64,000 nucleotides of DNA from Trissonchulus latispiculum. Taxonomy: Eukaryota > Nematoda > Enoplea > Enoplida > Ironidae. Location of the stretch: positions 1 through 64,000 of the forward strand of contig JASAND010026013.1 in NCBI GenBank assembly GCA_030248195.1, given 5' to 3'. Position numbers and translations under genes: made by a program. Below the pieces are notes generated by a model, which was given only the letters and a program-made list of their open reading frames with translations, was not told the origin of the DNA and searched no databases. The stretch's first letter is position 1, and the number at the start of each line of letters is the position of its first letter. Of the stretch, positions 45,122 to 55,364 are shown in pieces.

Positions 45122-45124
<3 letters not shown>
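42680..45124. other. Non-coding region with poly-C run, no gene recognised
   Basis: Only short unconvincing open frames occur. Visible features are an 11-base C run at 44,538-44,548, a near-perfect 14-bp inverted pair at about 44,080 and 44,173 (CTCCGGGAGAGGCT type), and a more GC-rich stretch at 44,720-44,940. I found no domain-like translation, tRNA or rRNA signature. Confidence 0.5.

Positions 45125-45170
<46 letters not shown>
45125..45170. repeat. Interrupted TA microsatellite
   Basis: Alternating A and T over about 46 bp, with two G interruptions at 45,149 and 45,155. Confidence 0.95.
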
Positions 45171-45171
<1 letters not shown>

Positions 45172-45835
45172 AGGCACGTATGCCACAAGTCACAAATATA
45201 AGGCCCATTGGCCTAAACAACACATCATAACGGCCCGATTAATTTAGGGAAGAGAAGACGCGAGCCTACGGCTACTGCAGCCTAGAGAGTATCCAGACAA
45301 CCAGCGACCGTAGACTGCGCCGAAATCAAAGAAAGCAAAAGATAAGCTACGGAGTCTAGATGCCGGTCCGGGGTTGACCGCCCACCCTTGCCTTGCCATA
45401 AGCAAGACACAGGCGACGAGCAACCACGGACCCGCCGAGATACGAGACGGTGGAACAACACCAGTATGATTGCATGTTTAAAATGAAAGTAAAGTTAAAG
45501 ATAAAATTTTGATAAAATAGAGTAAGTAGTCATATGCAAGATAAAAATAAAATATGTGTAAGAATTCGCAAGATTTAATTCGCTTTGAAAAGAACACTCA
45601 ACTTTTAATTGAAATGTTGAGAACGGGAAAAATTCAAGTAAAATAATACTTTTGTAAAGAAAAAGAAAATCGTATTCGAGAAAATAAATCAAGTTTATAC
45701 CTGAAAAAGTATGATTAGATTACATGTAGATAACACAAAACAGATCCCCCATTACAAAAGTTAGTACACGACAGCTGTATCCCCCCACACACGGGCCATA
45801 CAACTATCCCACCCCGCCGCATACACAGAAAACAA
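45171..45835. other. 3' flank of the minus-strand NADAR gene copy, AT-rich, nothing else seen
   Basis: Unique AT-rich sequence follows a moderately GC-rich stretch at 45,250-45,460. There is no convincing coding frame. If the minus-strand gene copy is transcribed, its 3' untranslated region would fall here. Confidence 0.45.
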
Positions 45836-46258
45836 TTACAAAGGAGCAGGGTATTTTGCCTCCCGGAGGTTTTGCTCAGCTTCGCGGACAGCCAGCTCGT
45901 GAGGAAGCTGGGGGAAGAGCTCCCGCCGGACGATCATACAAATTTTCCCCATCCAATTCTGGCCTTTTGGGTTGGGGTCACTAAGAACTTCGCGGCGGCG
46001 GGCCGGTGGCATGGCCTGAAGCTCCAGAGCGTCATAGCCACAACCCCAGTAGAGGTCATTCGGCACTGCTTCAACTAGATAAGCCACGCCGGTGTCATGC
46101 AGCCAACGCCGAAATTGAGGGCAGGAGACAGTCTTGGCTCGGATAACATCAAGCATCAAAAGTGCTCGAATCAGTGAGCCCGGACCCGTTTTCGCGTGCC
46201 TTTCGGAACCCATTTGGCCACGAATTCCTCGGCCAAGTATTGGGCTTGGAAGGGGCAC
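45836..46258 (-). CDS. C-terminal half of the NADAR domain, minus-strand copy
   Basis: A 140-codon frame whose first 25 or so residues overlap the preceding frame and are probably not used. From about residue 28 it carries the second half of a NADAR domain: the helix LIRALLMLDVIRAK, the strand and loop LVEAVPNDLYWGCG at 61-74 (family pattern LVEaspxDxyWGxG), and GQNWMGK at 99-105 followed by a basic amphipathic helix (family pattern GxNxLGxxLMxVRxxL). The frame ends at TAA-type stop context 45,836 after a short charged tail. The order and spacing of these motifs make the family assignment strong even though no search was run. Confidence 0.8.
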   Translation of the reverse strand: MPLPSPILGRGIRGQMGSERHAKTGPGSLIRALLMLDVIRAKTVSCPQFRRWLHDTGVAYLVEAVPNDLYWGCGYDALELQAMPPARRREVLSDPNPKGQNWMGKICMIVRRELFPQLPHELAVREAEQNLREAKYPAPL

Positions 46259-47988
46259 TCCATGGACGCCACCACCCGGGCCGGTTCCTTGATACCGAAC
46301 CAGTCCTCAAACTTACGCCAATGGTACAGCTGTTCAGAGGTACCAAACTCATCTTCACCCCACTGAATGTAAACCGGGTCCTTTGAATTTGAAAGAGGAT
46401 CGGGCTCAACGATCCACATATTGGAGGCAATAGCAGTAGGACCTTTGAACCAGATGACTTGACGGTTCATCGGGGCTTTGTGGGCCTGATTGTGAGAGTG
46501 AGCCCAAACTTTGTTGACCGTGTCCTCAGCCAGATTAGCGAGATCTTTGGTGATCTTAGTGATGAATCTCACATACTTGCAGGGCGGACCGCGAGCCATC
46601 AAATATGTTGGATAGATGTTAATAAACGGAACAATTTTAGCCGCTGCAGCCGCAGTGGCAGCCCACAGGTTAGCGGCCTGGCCAACCAGTCGGAAGGAGT
46701 CAAATTCAAGAACACCTCGACGGTAAATCGGAGGAAAGTCAAGGTGGACTGTCCAGCGATAGCGGTCCAAGGTCGGATAAGGAGACCCATCGGAAGTGAC
46801 AAACTTGTGTTCCATGGGGGTGCAATGCACCTCAGCCCCCGGAAAAAGATTTTTAATACACTGCAGATTATTATCGTAGACATTATCAGTCACTGCAAAA
46901 GGAATATCATTACGGCGAAAGACCTGATCCCAAAAGTTGTAAATAGCAATAAAATAGGGATTCAAGGAAGAGCCATCGATCTTAGACTGAAGGTCCGGAA
47001 GACAAGCAATTTGCCAGTATGGCTCCGAATGGATCCGAAAAGGGACCATATACGGATAGTGATGGATCAAATAGTGGACACCTGGCCAAAAGGGTTCGTC
47101 AACCTTCTGAGGCCCGGTAAACGGCTGGGTGCCGCAAGGCAGCTGCTTCTCAGAATCGGCAAAATTAGGAGGACACTTGTTGAACTTCCGTAACCCTGGA
47201 GGAATCTGCGCAAGACCACGCTCGCGAATGATCTTGGTCGCCTTATATGGACCTGCCCAAGGTTGAACAATATACTGCGGACGCTGGTCAACTACAATTG
47301 TAGGAGTCGCCTCAGATGAGAGCGATCCCGAAACAAGGCCAGTCACATCCAGAACTAAGTTAGATGGAAACAAAAAATGAGATGCAGGCCAAACAATTTG
47401 TCTATCCGCCGGAAGACCCGCAAATGGCGAAACGGAATAGGGGGCAACTTGAAGAGGTGGAGGTTGTGGAGGCGGAACATGAAGCTGAACCACCGGCTCC
47501 TCCATAGGAACATCTAAGACAGCAGGAATATCGGGACGATGGGATGGCCCAGGTTGATCAGAAACGCCCACAACCTGCACTGCCGGAGCAGACGGGAGCT
47601 CGGAACCGGGTGTAGACCGCAAAGGGCCAGAACCCGGAGCCGCAGCGTCCGACCCTCCAGACAATCCAGACAGGTTTAAATTCAGCAAAGACAACAGACC
47701 TCCGGCCGACGTCTCGAGTAGGGGATTAACCGGGGGTTTCGGATAAAAAATCTTGAATAAATTTGGCATATGAGAAGTATTAATTTGAAGGACGGCATGA
47801 GTAAAAGCCAAAGGTTTCCAAGGGGGGAATACCCAGTTTTTCAAAAATCTGAAGTTGGGATAACCCATACTGTTCCAAAGCGAAAAGTTGTTCCGGTGTC
47901 CGAAAAATATTAGGCAAAAGTTGCAAAAATGAGTCTTGAGCGAGGCGGCGAAGGGTTTCATCGAACCCTGAGGCTGAAACAGAAACAT
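46171..47988 (-). CDS. Main frame of minus-strand copy: Pro-rich linker, conserved middle domain, start of NADAR domain
   Basis: This is a 605-codon frame. Residues about 50-75 continue a helical segment shared with the plus copy. About 80-205 is Pro/Gly/Ser-rich and probably disordered. About 210-515 aligns with the plus copy through landmarks such as PFRIHSEPYW, SLNPYFIAIYNFWDQ, PFAVTDN and HLDFPPIYRRGVLEF; I do not recognise this middle domain. The NADAR domain begins near residue 535 with GTSEQLYHWRKF, where E552 and K559 sit at the conserved Glu and Lys of the family's EHYYQAxK-type motif. The frame ends inside the domain, which continues in another frame from 46,258 down. NADAR proteins such as bacterial YbiA and the NADAR partners of DarT act as N-glycosidases on riboflavin intermediates or ADP-ribosylated nucleic acid; the activity here is unknown. 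Confidence 0.7.
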   Translation of the reverse strand: MFLFQPQGSMKPFAASLKTHFCNFCLIFFGHRNNFSLWNSMGYPNFRFLKNWVFPPWKPLAFTHAVLQINTSHMPNLFKIFYPKPPVNPLLETSAGGLLSLLNLNLSGLSGGSDAAAPGSGPLRSTPGSELPSAPAVQVVGVSDQPGPSHRPDIPAVLDVPMEEPVVQLHVPPPQPPPLQVAPYSVSPFAGLPADRQIVWPASHFLFPSNLVLDVTGLVSGSLSSEATPTIVVDQRPQYIVQPWAGPYKATKIIRERGLAQIPPGLRKFNKCPPNFADSEKQLPCGTQPFTGPQKVDEPFWPGVHYLIHHYPYMVPFRIHSEPYWQIACLPDLQSKIDGSSLNPYFIAIYNFWDQVFRRNDIPFAVTDNVYDNNLQCIKNLFPGAEVHCTPMEHKFVTSDGSPYPTLDRYRWTVHLDFPPIYRRGVLEFDSFRLVGQAANLWAATAAAAAKIVPFINIYPTYLMARGPPCKYVRFITKITKDLANLAEDTVNKVWAHSHNQAHKAPMNRQVIWFKGPTAIASNMWIVEPDPLSNSKDPVYIQWGEDEFGTSEQLYHWRKFEDWFGIKEPARVVASMECPFQAQYLAEEFVAKWVPKGTRKRVRAH

Positions 47989-48094
47989 CTAATGGGTCTG
48001 TCACGTTAAACTCCACCGCGAGTGCAGAAGGTTTCCGGAAAGTTGACAATTTGTCTAGAAATATTTCGAGACAAGTTAACAACTTTCGAGACAT
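47780..48094 (-). CDS. 5' frame fragment of minus-strand copy
   Basis: A 104-codon frame. Residues about 40-90 (RLAQDSFLQLLPNIF and on) align with a segment of the plus copy at about 61,225-61,350 (NFVDTFWQRVPPLG). The first 30 codons are drawn from the TCTCGAAA minisatellite and an adjoining duplicated segment and may be non-coding. The true start of this copy is uncertain. Confidence 0.5.
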   Translation of the reverse strand: MSRKLLTCLEIFLDKLSTFRKPSALAVEFNVTDPLDVSVSASGFDETLRRLAQDSFLQLLPNIFRTPEQLFALEQYGLSQLQIFEKLGIPPLETFGFYSCRPSN

Positions 48095-48438
48095 TTTGTC
48101 GTGAAAAATTTTATCTTTCGAGACATTTACAAAATATTTCTTGAAACATTACGCAACTGTCTAGAAAGTTTTATAAACATTTCTAGACTTCGGAAAATAT
48201 TTCGAGACTCTTGAAAATATTTCTAGTAAATGCTGGAAATAAGTCTCGAAAAATTAAAATGTCTAGAAACATTATTTAGAAATCTGAAAATGTCTCGAAA
48301 TACAAAAATGTCTTGAAACATTGTCTAGAAATATGAAAATGTCTTGAAATACAAAATATGCTTTGTTTAGCTTGTTTATATTTATGGGTATGTCAGCTTT
48401 AACTCAACAGCGAGTGCAGAAGGTTTCCGGAACGTTGA
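47993..48438. repeat. Pair of about 54-bp direct repeats, 392 bp apart
   Basis: Segments 47,993-48,046 and 48,385-48,438 share most bases, including the identical core GCGAGTGCAGAAGGTTTCC. On the minus strand both read in the same open frame (TFRKPSALAVE), so the 5' end of the NADAR gene copy has been duplicated together with intervening minisatellite. Confidence 0.75.
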
Positions 48439-48620
48439 GAAAAAGCGGCTCAAAAGTTATCACCAAATGTCTCAAAAGTTGTCAAATTGAAAATTAAATG
48501 TGTCCCTAAAATTTTCAAAACCTTCGAGAAATATTTAGAAAATACCTTAAAACATGTGAAGAAATTACGCACTTTCTCGAAAATTTTCTAACTTTCGAGA
48601 AGCATGTCATTACTACAGAA
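48040..48620. repeat. Degenerate TCTCGAAA / TCTAGAAA minisatellite
   Basis: The words TCTCGAAA, TCTAGAAA, TCTTGAAA and their reverse complements recur every 12-25 bp with AT-rich fill. The same motif family occurs upstream of the plus-strand gene copy. Confidence 0.8.
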
Positions 48621-49726
48621 TAATATATTCCAGCATGCTTAAATTATTAGATCTGTAGACAAAATGCTGAATTTAATCATTTGAAAAGCACTCGCCGGTT
48701 ATGAGAGTAACTATCAATGATAGGTTTGTCGGACGTTTGGGGTTACTCCCAACCATTCTTAGGCACACACTTCGAAGTCTTAAGCCATGCGTTCTGCCGA
48801 CCCTCAGCACAAAATAGTTTTTTGTGCTTTTACACGCAGCCAATGCTAATGAAACTAATATTAAAAATAAAGTTATTTTAATATTTAGTTTTGGCTTCGC
48901 AGTTTTTTGGCTTAAAGCTTGACAAATTAAGGGGAGCTATGAATTTAACTAAAGGTTTGATTTTGTAAAAGCGGCTTTCGTCAAGATAAAAGTTCGAAAA
49001 CCAAGAACTCTCATCAAAAGAAAGGTTCTCAATTTTTTCATGCGTTTATATAGAGCACTCGGTACCTAAAGCTACGTGACTACGTTGCGGATCTTTTCTA
49101 TCAGTCATTTCGCGTGTCATGATATGAGTATTATGTGTTAGAGATGAGCATTTCTGCATGCCCGGGCAGAGCCGACATCTATTGGTTAGCGGGCCGGGCC
49201 CTGAAAGTTTTCAACTGCGGACCTGAGAGTGCCAAAAGGGACCGCATCGACTCTAGAAAATGTTGTGAAATAACTAAAATTCGCTAAATATTTACTCATT
49301 CTGGTTGTTTTTCAGCACAATTTAGCATTTTGTAGCATAATTTAGCGTTTCCATCATGCGTTAAAGCATTTGAAATAATATTTTCAGTAGCATTTTGGAA
49401 ATTTTCTTTCATCGGGCCGGGCTGGACCGAATTTTGTCAGGTTGCGGGCCGCACCTAAAAATTTTGTCATCGGGTAGGTCCGGGCCGGGCCGCGTATTAT
49501 GAATCACCACTTTGGTGAAACTCTACCCGATTTCGGCACTTGCATCATACATGCTACCTTAATACAGCACTATGTAAGCCTTTCCTTGCAGAACGAGACC
49601 TGCAGCATTATTCAGATATTATGTATTGAAGCATTTAAAACGTACTCATTCAACCTAGACGTTTTCATCTCTCGCTACACACTGCACTGGTTACCACCGA
49701 ACAATAATATGTTTTATTTTATACAA
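48621..49726. other. Non-coding interval with GC-rich GGGCCGGGC motif cluster
   Basis: No gene is seen. The stretch 49,155-49,500 has several interspersed GGGCCGGG-type words (49,190, 49,412, 49,485) set in AT-rich sequence, resembling low-complexity relics of an old interspersed repeat. A similar CCCCGGCC-rich patch lies at 57,940-58,010. Confidence 0.5.
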
Positions 49727-49783
49727 CATTTAATGCAACACCAACAACTAACCAAAGATTAGTTGTTGGTGTTGCATTAAATG
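49727..49783. repeat. Perfect 25-bp inverted repeat with 7-base loop
   Basis: The arm at 49,727-49,751 (starting CATTTAATGCAACACC) is the exact reverse complement of 49,759-49,783, with loop CCAAAGA. A perfect stem of this length in a decayed AT-rich background suggests a recent small foldback event or a hairpin transcript. Confidence 0.9.
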
Positions 49784-49936
49784 GCTAAACTAAACAAATA
49801 ACTAAACAAATGGCATGGCAGCAAAATGCAGAAAATTACAAGTAATTAAAGGAAGGTCCAGTTTTGTGGTTATTTGTCTTTTTTCCGATATAGCGATTTA
49901 CATATTTTATTGTCCAGTCAGTATAATATATTTTAA

Positions 49937-51516
49937 CTAAAGTCTGACCAAAAATTCTTGGAACCGAACTGTGAGCGCTTGTCTTGAGTTAACCTTGGAA
50001 GTTAGTCTATGTAAAGTATATATTTTTAGAAACCTCAGGAGGAGGAGAATCCGGTAAAACCATCATATCCGGTCTATATCCGGTTACCGGATGCCAAATC
50101 GATAAAAACGCTTCAGATTCGGAAAGAGAATGCTAATTAATTCATACTATAGCAAATTGGTCCTTGGCCCAAGACACTTCCGAAAATCCGGTCATATCCG
50201 GTTCATGTCCGGTAACCGGATGTCTATGTCACAAAAACTGTACAGCAAGATGGGTAGGTCGCACAGTTTCGCTGATTGAATTTTTGGATTCAGCGGATCG
50301 AAATTAGTCTATGTACGAAGTTTTGTCCAATTTGGACTCTAATTGCGTGATTTATGGTCGTATCCGGTGCGAAAAAACGGTAAAATCGGTTTTTCCGGTC
50401 TGGTGCTCGGAATCGCGGATAAAAAATGTTAGTTTTTGGCACAATGAATATTTGGGAGTCTACTTTCATTTTACCGGTGTCAAAGTAAACGAATATCCGG
50501 TCGATTTCCGGTTCTGAGCTTTCAAATTTGAGATTTCATGGGCTATTATCTCAGTATCCGGTTGGTCCGGAAGTAAAATTATTTCATTAAAATGATATTT
50601 CGGCTATCCCTAACAAGCATCAACCTCAAATTACTTCATATCTGCTGTAATTTTTGAATGATAGCATTCTAAAAGTGGGCTAATTTTGCTGGTTTAATTG
50701 TTAAACCGGACATGAGGTTTGATCCGATACGCTTAATAGCTTTGTCGCATGCAATATAAGTTATTTTTGAACCCTTTTTAAAACTCCATCATTCAAAAGT
50801 TACAGCAGATATGAAGTAAATTGAGGTTGATGCTTGTTAGGGATAGACGAAATATCATTTTAATGAAATAATTTGACTTCCGGACCAACCAGATACTGAG
50901 ATAATAGCCCATGAAATCTCAAATTTGAAAGCTCAGAACCGGAAATTGACCCGGTATTCGATTACTTTGACACCTGTAAAATGAAAGTAGCCTCCCAAAT
51001 ATTCATTGTGCCAAAAACTAACATTTTTTTATCCGCGATTCCGAGCACCAGACCGGAATAACCGGTTTTTCCGTTTTTTTTCGCACCGGATACGACCATA
51101 AATCACGCAATTTTGGTCCAAATTGGACAAAACATTGTATATAGACTAATTTCGACCCGCTGAATCAAAAAATTCAATCAGCGAAACTGTACGACCTACC
51201 CATCTTGCTGTACCGTTTTTGTGACCTGTACTTCCGGTTACCGGACATGGACCGGATGTGACCGGATTTTCGGAGATGTCTTGGGCCAACGACCGATATG
51301 CTATAGTATGAATTAATTAGCATTTTCTTTCCGAATCTGAAGCGTTTTTATCGACTTGGCATCCGGTAACCGGATATGGACCGGATATGATGGTTTTACC
51401 GGATTCTCCTCCTCCTGAGGTTTCTAAAAATATATACTTTATATAGACTAACTTCAAAGGTTAACTCAGGACAAGCGCTCACAGTGCGGTTCCAAGAATT
51501 TTTGGTCAGACTTTAG
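49937..51516. mobile_element. Non-autonomous foldback DNA element, 1.58 kb, arms about 730 bp
   Basis: The two halves, 49,937-50,665 and 50,789-51,516, are near-identical inverted copies around a 123-bp unique centre. The ends read CTAAAGTCTGACCAAAAA, and both flanks carry TTTTAA (49,931-49,936 and 51,517-51,522), a possible but low-complexity target duplication. Inside, TATCCGGTTACCGGAT-like palindromic words recur. There is no transposase-like coding frame. The ends resemble Tc1/mariner-type termini only loosely, so the superfamily is left open. Confidence 0.85.
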
Positions 51517-51522
51517 TTTTAA

Positions 51523-52124
<602 letters not shown>

Positions 52125-52335
52125 AATTACTGCCGAATTTCCTTGGCATTGTGAAATTTCTATTTCAATTTGCCCTTTAAAATTTTTAATTAATTTTGAA
52201 GCCTTAAAATTTGATGCCAAGTTGAATTTTAAATCTTCTAAGTTTTTTTTTCCTGTATTGCCACACCCCAGTTGCTTTCGCGAGGAGGGGTAACGCCAGA
52301 CCAATTTTGCTCAGGGACCACGGTCTAGCGTTGAA

Positions 52336-52354
52336 TAATTGCAGAATGCAATTA
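52336..52354 (-). ncRNA. Candidate 3' stem-loop of the retroelement RNA
   Basis: TAATTGCA and TGCAATTA form an 8-bp stem around a 3-base loop on the minus-sense RNA, flanked by CTCGGG and TTCA. The related plus-sense copy at 51,757-51,780 has a 9-bp stem with a different loop. The extra pair is compensated on both sides (GCCA/TGGC versus GCA/TGC), so the structure is kept while the sequence changes. Confidence 0.5.
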
Positions 52355-52936
52355 CCCGAGGCGAAGGCAAGGCTACTGCCGGAGCAGAAGTGACTGCGCT
52401 GCTTTCACTGCATCGGAGTCACCCGTTGGCTCCATCCACAAGGGTTTCCCCTCATGGACGGTCAACTCCTTGAAGATCTCGGATAAGTACAAAGTACAAT
52501 TAGGGGGGATGCAAACGGCACTGCTGCAGTGCTATTCCTATGTATAAATGGTTGACTGGTGCCAGCTGGAACCAGAAAACTTTGGTTTAAGGAATCGAAG
52601 TCAAAATAAGTTCGCAGTTTTTTTAAAAAATGGATCCTTTGGATCCCAACTTTCGTGTTTGCGGCCGGCATATATGCAGAGGGTACCTTCTCCCCTCTGG
52701 GCGGCCTGGTTTCTGCGTGAGATTCGGTATAATCATTCGTTAACCATTTTGAATTATCATTTAACTAGCAATAACTTATAAGCACAATAGACACAGAGGG
52801 ACCTTTTTCACCCTCCATGCCTATCGCGCTATAGCTAAAGTAATCAAATATATATAAAAAACTCAAAGACTTAGCTTAGATCTTGTCAACTTCGGCATCC
52901 AAGGAATCTTGATTCCTGACCAGTGATATAAGCACA

Positions 52937-52959
52937 GGAGCCTGCACCATGCAGGCTCC
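52937..52959. repeat. Perfect 10-bp hairpin, GGAGCCTGCA arms, 3-base loop
   Basis: GGAGCCTGCA at 52,937-52,946 pairs exactly with TGCAGGCTCC at 52,950-52,959, inside the retrotransposed insertion. It may be an RNA structure of that element. Confidence 0.7.
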
Positions 52960-53216
52960 CAGTGTGCAGACTATTGAAGTGGTTGTGGTTAAAGATTCAT
53001 CTAGCCATCCCATTCTTTTCTTTTGTTGAGAATGTTGGATGCAGATAGTATTAAGCAACAGCTAAGATATTGATTTACTGACAATGAACAACTATATAGA
53101 ATGAAAGTATTGGATTGATTCTCAGAATAATTCAAACTTTTTTTTCTCTCTTTGTCACTACATGACACCCCGCCTTTTAAGCGGAGCTGTATTCAATAAT
53201 AAAAATCTTCTAAGTT

Positions 53217-53878
53217 AAATTTTTAATTTTCATGAATTAATTAAAAATTGAAAGGCTAGTAGAAGTACTGTGCGCAGAAGTTCACAAGTTGGTTTCGTCT
53301 GTCCAAACTCGACATGACACGCATACAAACTTCGTTTCGCCTTCAACCCTATGGGTAAGGTAAAGTACTCAAAATTTAGTAGTCCTCCCTCACGTATAGT
53401 ACTTTACAACAGCGTAAAATAATCTCTAGACCAATGAATACTTTTTTGTGGGATACGAAAGTTGTGCAAAAATTGGGTGTGGTAACATAGCGGTGAATGT
53501 TAACTGAGGTTTTATGAATTGTGGTTAACCATAGCAACATAAGACCAAATTGTCTCCAACTTGTGCACCAAGTAGCTGTCTCAACTTGTGAGCAAATTAC
53601 GTGACTTCGTTATCCATTGCTTTCTCAGTGATAGATTTAATTATGGATGCTATTGTTGTTATTTGGTGGCGTTTCGAAGGTGTGATGAATTAATTACTCC
53701 ATCGTATTTTGGCGGAATCGTCTTTGAGCATTAAAAGTCAGTAAGCGCAAAAAGATGTGTGGAAAAATTGTCCGGATTCCACGCTCCACTTTATGCAGAA
53801 TTTTAAATGTTCGCCTGTTATTGCTGAAAAAGGAAGCAATGCTTAAAAGCCGGAATATACTTCTAGCGTTAATACTAG
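53217..53878. other. Non-coding interval, nothing recognised
   Basis: Mixed AT-rich sequence without a convincing frame, RNA gene or transposon end. The first 40 bp continue the pre-insertion AT-rich repeat found left of 52,244. Confidence 0.5.
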
Positions 53879-53996
53879 TAAAGCCCGGTTCATACTTGTC
53901 TCTGAGTCTCTGTCTCTAGGTCTCTGTCTCTATGTCTCTGTCTTTAGCCGGTTCATACCTGTCTCTGTCTTTTTGTCCTTTTGTCTCTAAGCTGTC

Positions 53997-54519
53997 GGAT
54001 CTCTTTAACTATTTCCCCCCCAAAAGACCCAATTTAACTATTTCCCCCCCCCCAAATTGGAAACTGTACATAAACTCGTATTTTAATAACGTGTAAGTAA
54101 CGCAAGTGAAGTAATACACAAATGGAACTGACAACAGATGCTTTTAATCAATTTGTAACTAAAAACTTTAAATTTTCAAAAAAATTTTAAGTTATATAAA
54201 TTTTAAACATGTTGAATTTTAAGAATATATATTTAATGTTTGACTTTCATGAATTATTTAAGTTAACATTAGTTCATTATATATATAAACTAAATTTAAG
54301 AATTAGCTAGAGCTAATAAATGATTTTAAAATAAATATTTTGAATTTGAACACAAAGAACTGGAAGATTATTTTATTTTTCATTCAGAATAGGTCAGAAT
54401 CAAATAGATAACTTCTATCACTTTTATATCAACCTTTAAATACATCTTGACACTTATGACCCCAATTTAACTATTTCCCCCCCAAACGAGTTGGGGGGGG
54501 GAAATAGTTAAAGAGATCC
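53997..54519. mobile_element. hAT-like MITE nested in the Harbinger-like element
   Basis: Inverted ends GGATCTCTTTAACTATTTCC are followed by C runs, and an exact 8-bp direct duplication AAGCTGTC flanks it (53,989-53,996 and 54,520-54,527). Eight bases is the hallmark target length of hAT elements. An extra copy of AACTATTTCCCCCCC lies just inside each end. The 523-bp body is AT-rich and non-coding. Confidence 0.85.
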
Positions 54520-55081
54520 AAGCTGTCCTTAAGAGTCTCTAAGCGAAGTCGAACAATGCTCAACTTTTCTGCCTGTCCTTAAGCGGCAGCCAATCAAAAT
54601 AGCAGATTCTAACACGTGATATGTCTGTTAAGTTGGGTATTTAAAAGTAACTACGGCCCAAATCCGTTATCCGGCAGGTGCACAAATCCTTGTGCAGAGC
54701 ATTTGCACAACTTTGAAAAGTTGTGCAGAATTTAATTTACAACTAAATAGTACTACTTTCATGTCGTTTCTGTGAGCCCAGCTTTATGCAGGAGCTTTTA
54801 CCTGCAAGAATCACTAACGTCTTAAACCAAAATCCGGCAGGCTACTGAATTGTCATTATATGTTTGTGCAGTACAAAAGTTTCTTCATTCCGGAAGGGCC
54901 TTGTGGATTTCTGGGAAAATGGCATCTTCACTGACTGTGCACAATCTAACTTCATCATTCCCGAAGGGCCTTATGCAATTTTATAAAACCTGATTAAGGT
55001 ATGCTGTAGATAAGCCCCATCTTAAATCTTTAATGTAGTCTATCACTAAAGCATATCCTCCATGTTTCACACTAGCAGTCG

Positions 55082-55119
55082 ACCTGCCGGATTTTCCATA
55101 TATGGAAAATCCGGCAGGT
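55082..55119. repeat. Perfect 38-bp palindrome inside left arm of MULE-like element
   Basis: ACCTGCCGGATTTTCCATA is followed directly by its reverse complement, with no spacer. Similar ATCCGGCAG words are scattered through the element and at its ends, so this may be a repeated protein-binding site. Confidence 0.9.
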
Positions 55120-55326
55120 TTACGTGTTAAAGATAGGCAGAATAGTACAAAATCTGCCGGATCTGGCAGGTCCATTTTTGGGGACTTTCTGTTCTGGAAA
55201 TAGTTTAAAATTGGTACCAGCACCAAGTTATACATTTCTGCATCAAAGACACCTCAGATTGATACAAAAATGCTACCTACCAGATCCGGCAGATTTTGCA
55301 CTATTGCGCCTACCTTTAACGTGTAA

Positions 55327-55364
55327 ACCTGCCGGATTTTCCATATATGGAAAATCCGGAAGGT
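55327..55364. repeat. Second copy of the 38-bp palindrome, one mismatch
   Basis: The counterpart of 55,082-55,119 in the right arm; a single C-to-A type change (CCGGAAGGT) breaks perfect symmetry. Confidence 0.9.

Larger units (their letters stand above)
45836..48094 (-). pseudogene. Broken NADAR-domain gene, minus-strand copy (C-terminal part of the family)
   Basis: Three overlapping minus-strand frames form one protein-like run: 47,780-48,094, then 46,171-47,988, then 45,836-46,258. Each matches, in order, parts of the plus-strand copy at 61.2-63.3 kb. One frame change falls near 47,805, where conserved sequence passes from the first frame (FALEQYGLSQLQIFEKLG) to the second (NTSHMPNLFKIFYP). 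The other falls near 46,170, just before the LLMLDVIRAK helix. The exonuclease domain found in the plus copy is absent here, because the sequence beyond 48,094 is minisatellite. The first Met lies inside the TCTCGAAA repeat and may not be the real start. Two breaks only, with good protein conservation elsewhere, make a lightly damaged gene, short introns or assembly indels all possible. Confidence 0.7.
52245..53202 (-). mobile_element. Retrotransposed insertion with poly-A tail and 14-bp target duplication
   Basis: The 14-bp sequence AAATCTTCTAAGTT lies on both sides (52,231-52,244 and 53,203-53,216). Next to the left copy is a T run, that is, a poly-A tail on the minus strand, so the insert was reverse-transcribed from a minus-sense RNA whose 3' end is at the left. 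Removing the insert rejoins a continuous AT-rich sequence. Near the 3' end is the CTCGGG-hairpin-TTCA module shared with 51,640-51,800. I see no reverse-transcriptase domain in about 960 bp, so it is either a 5'-truncated LINE, a long SINE, or a processed transcript. Confidence 0.75.
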
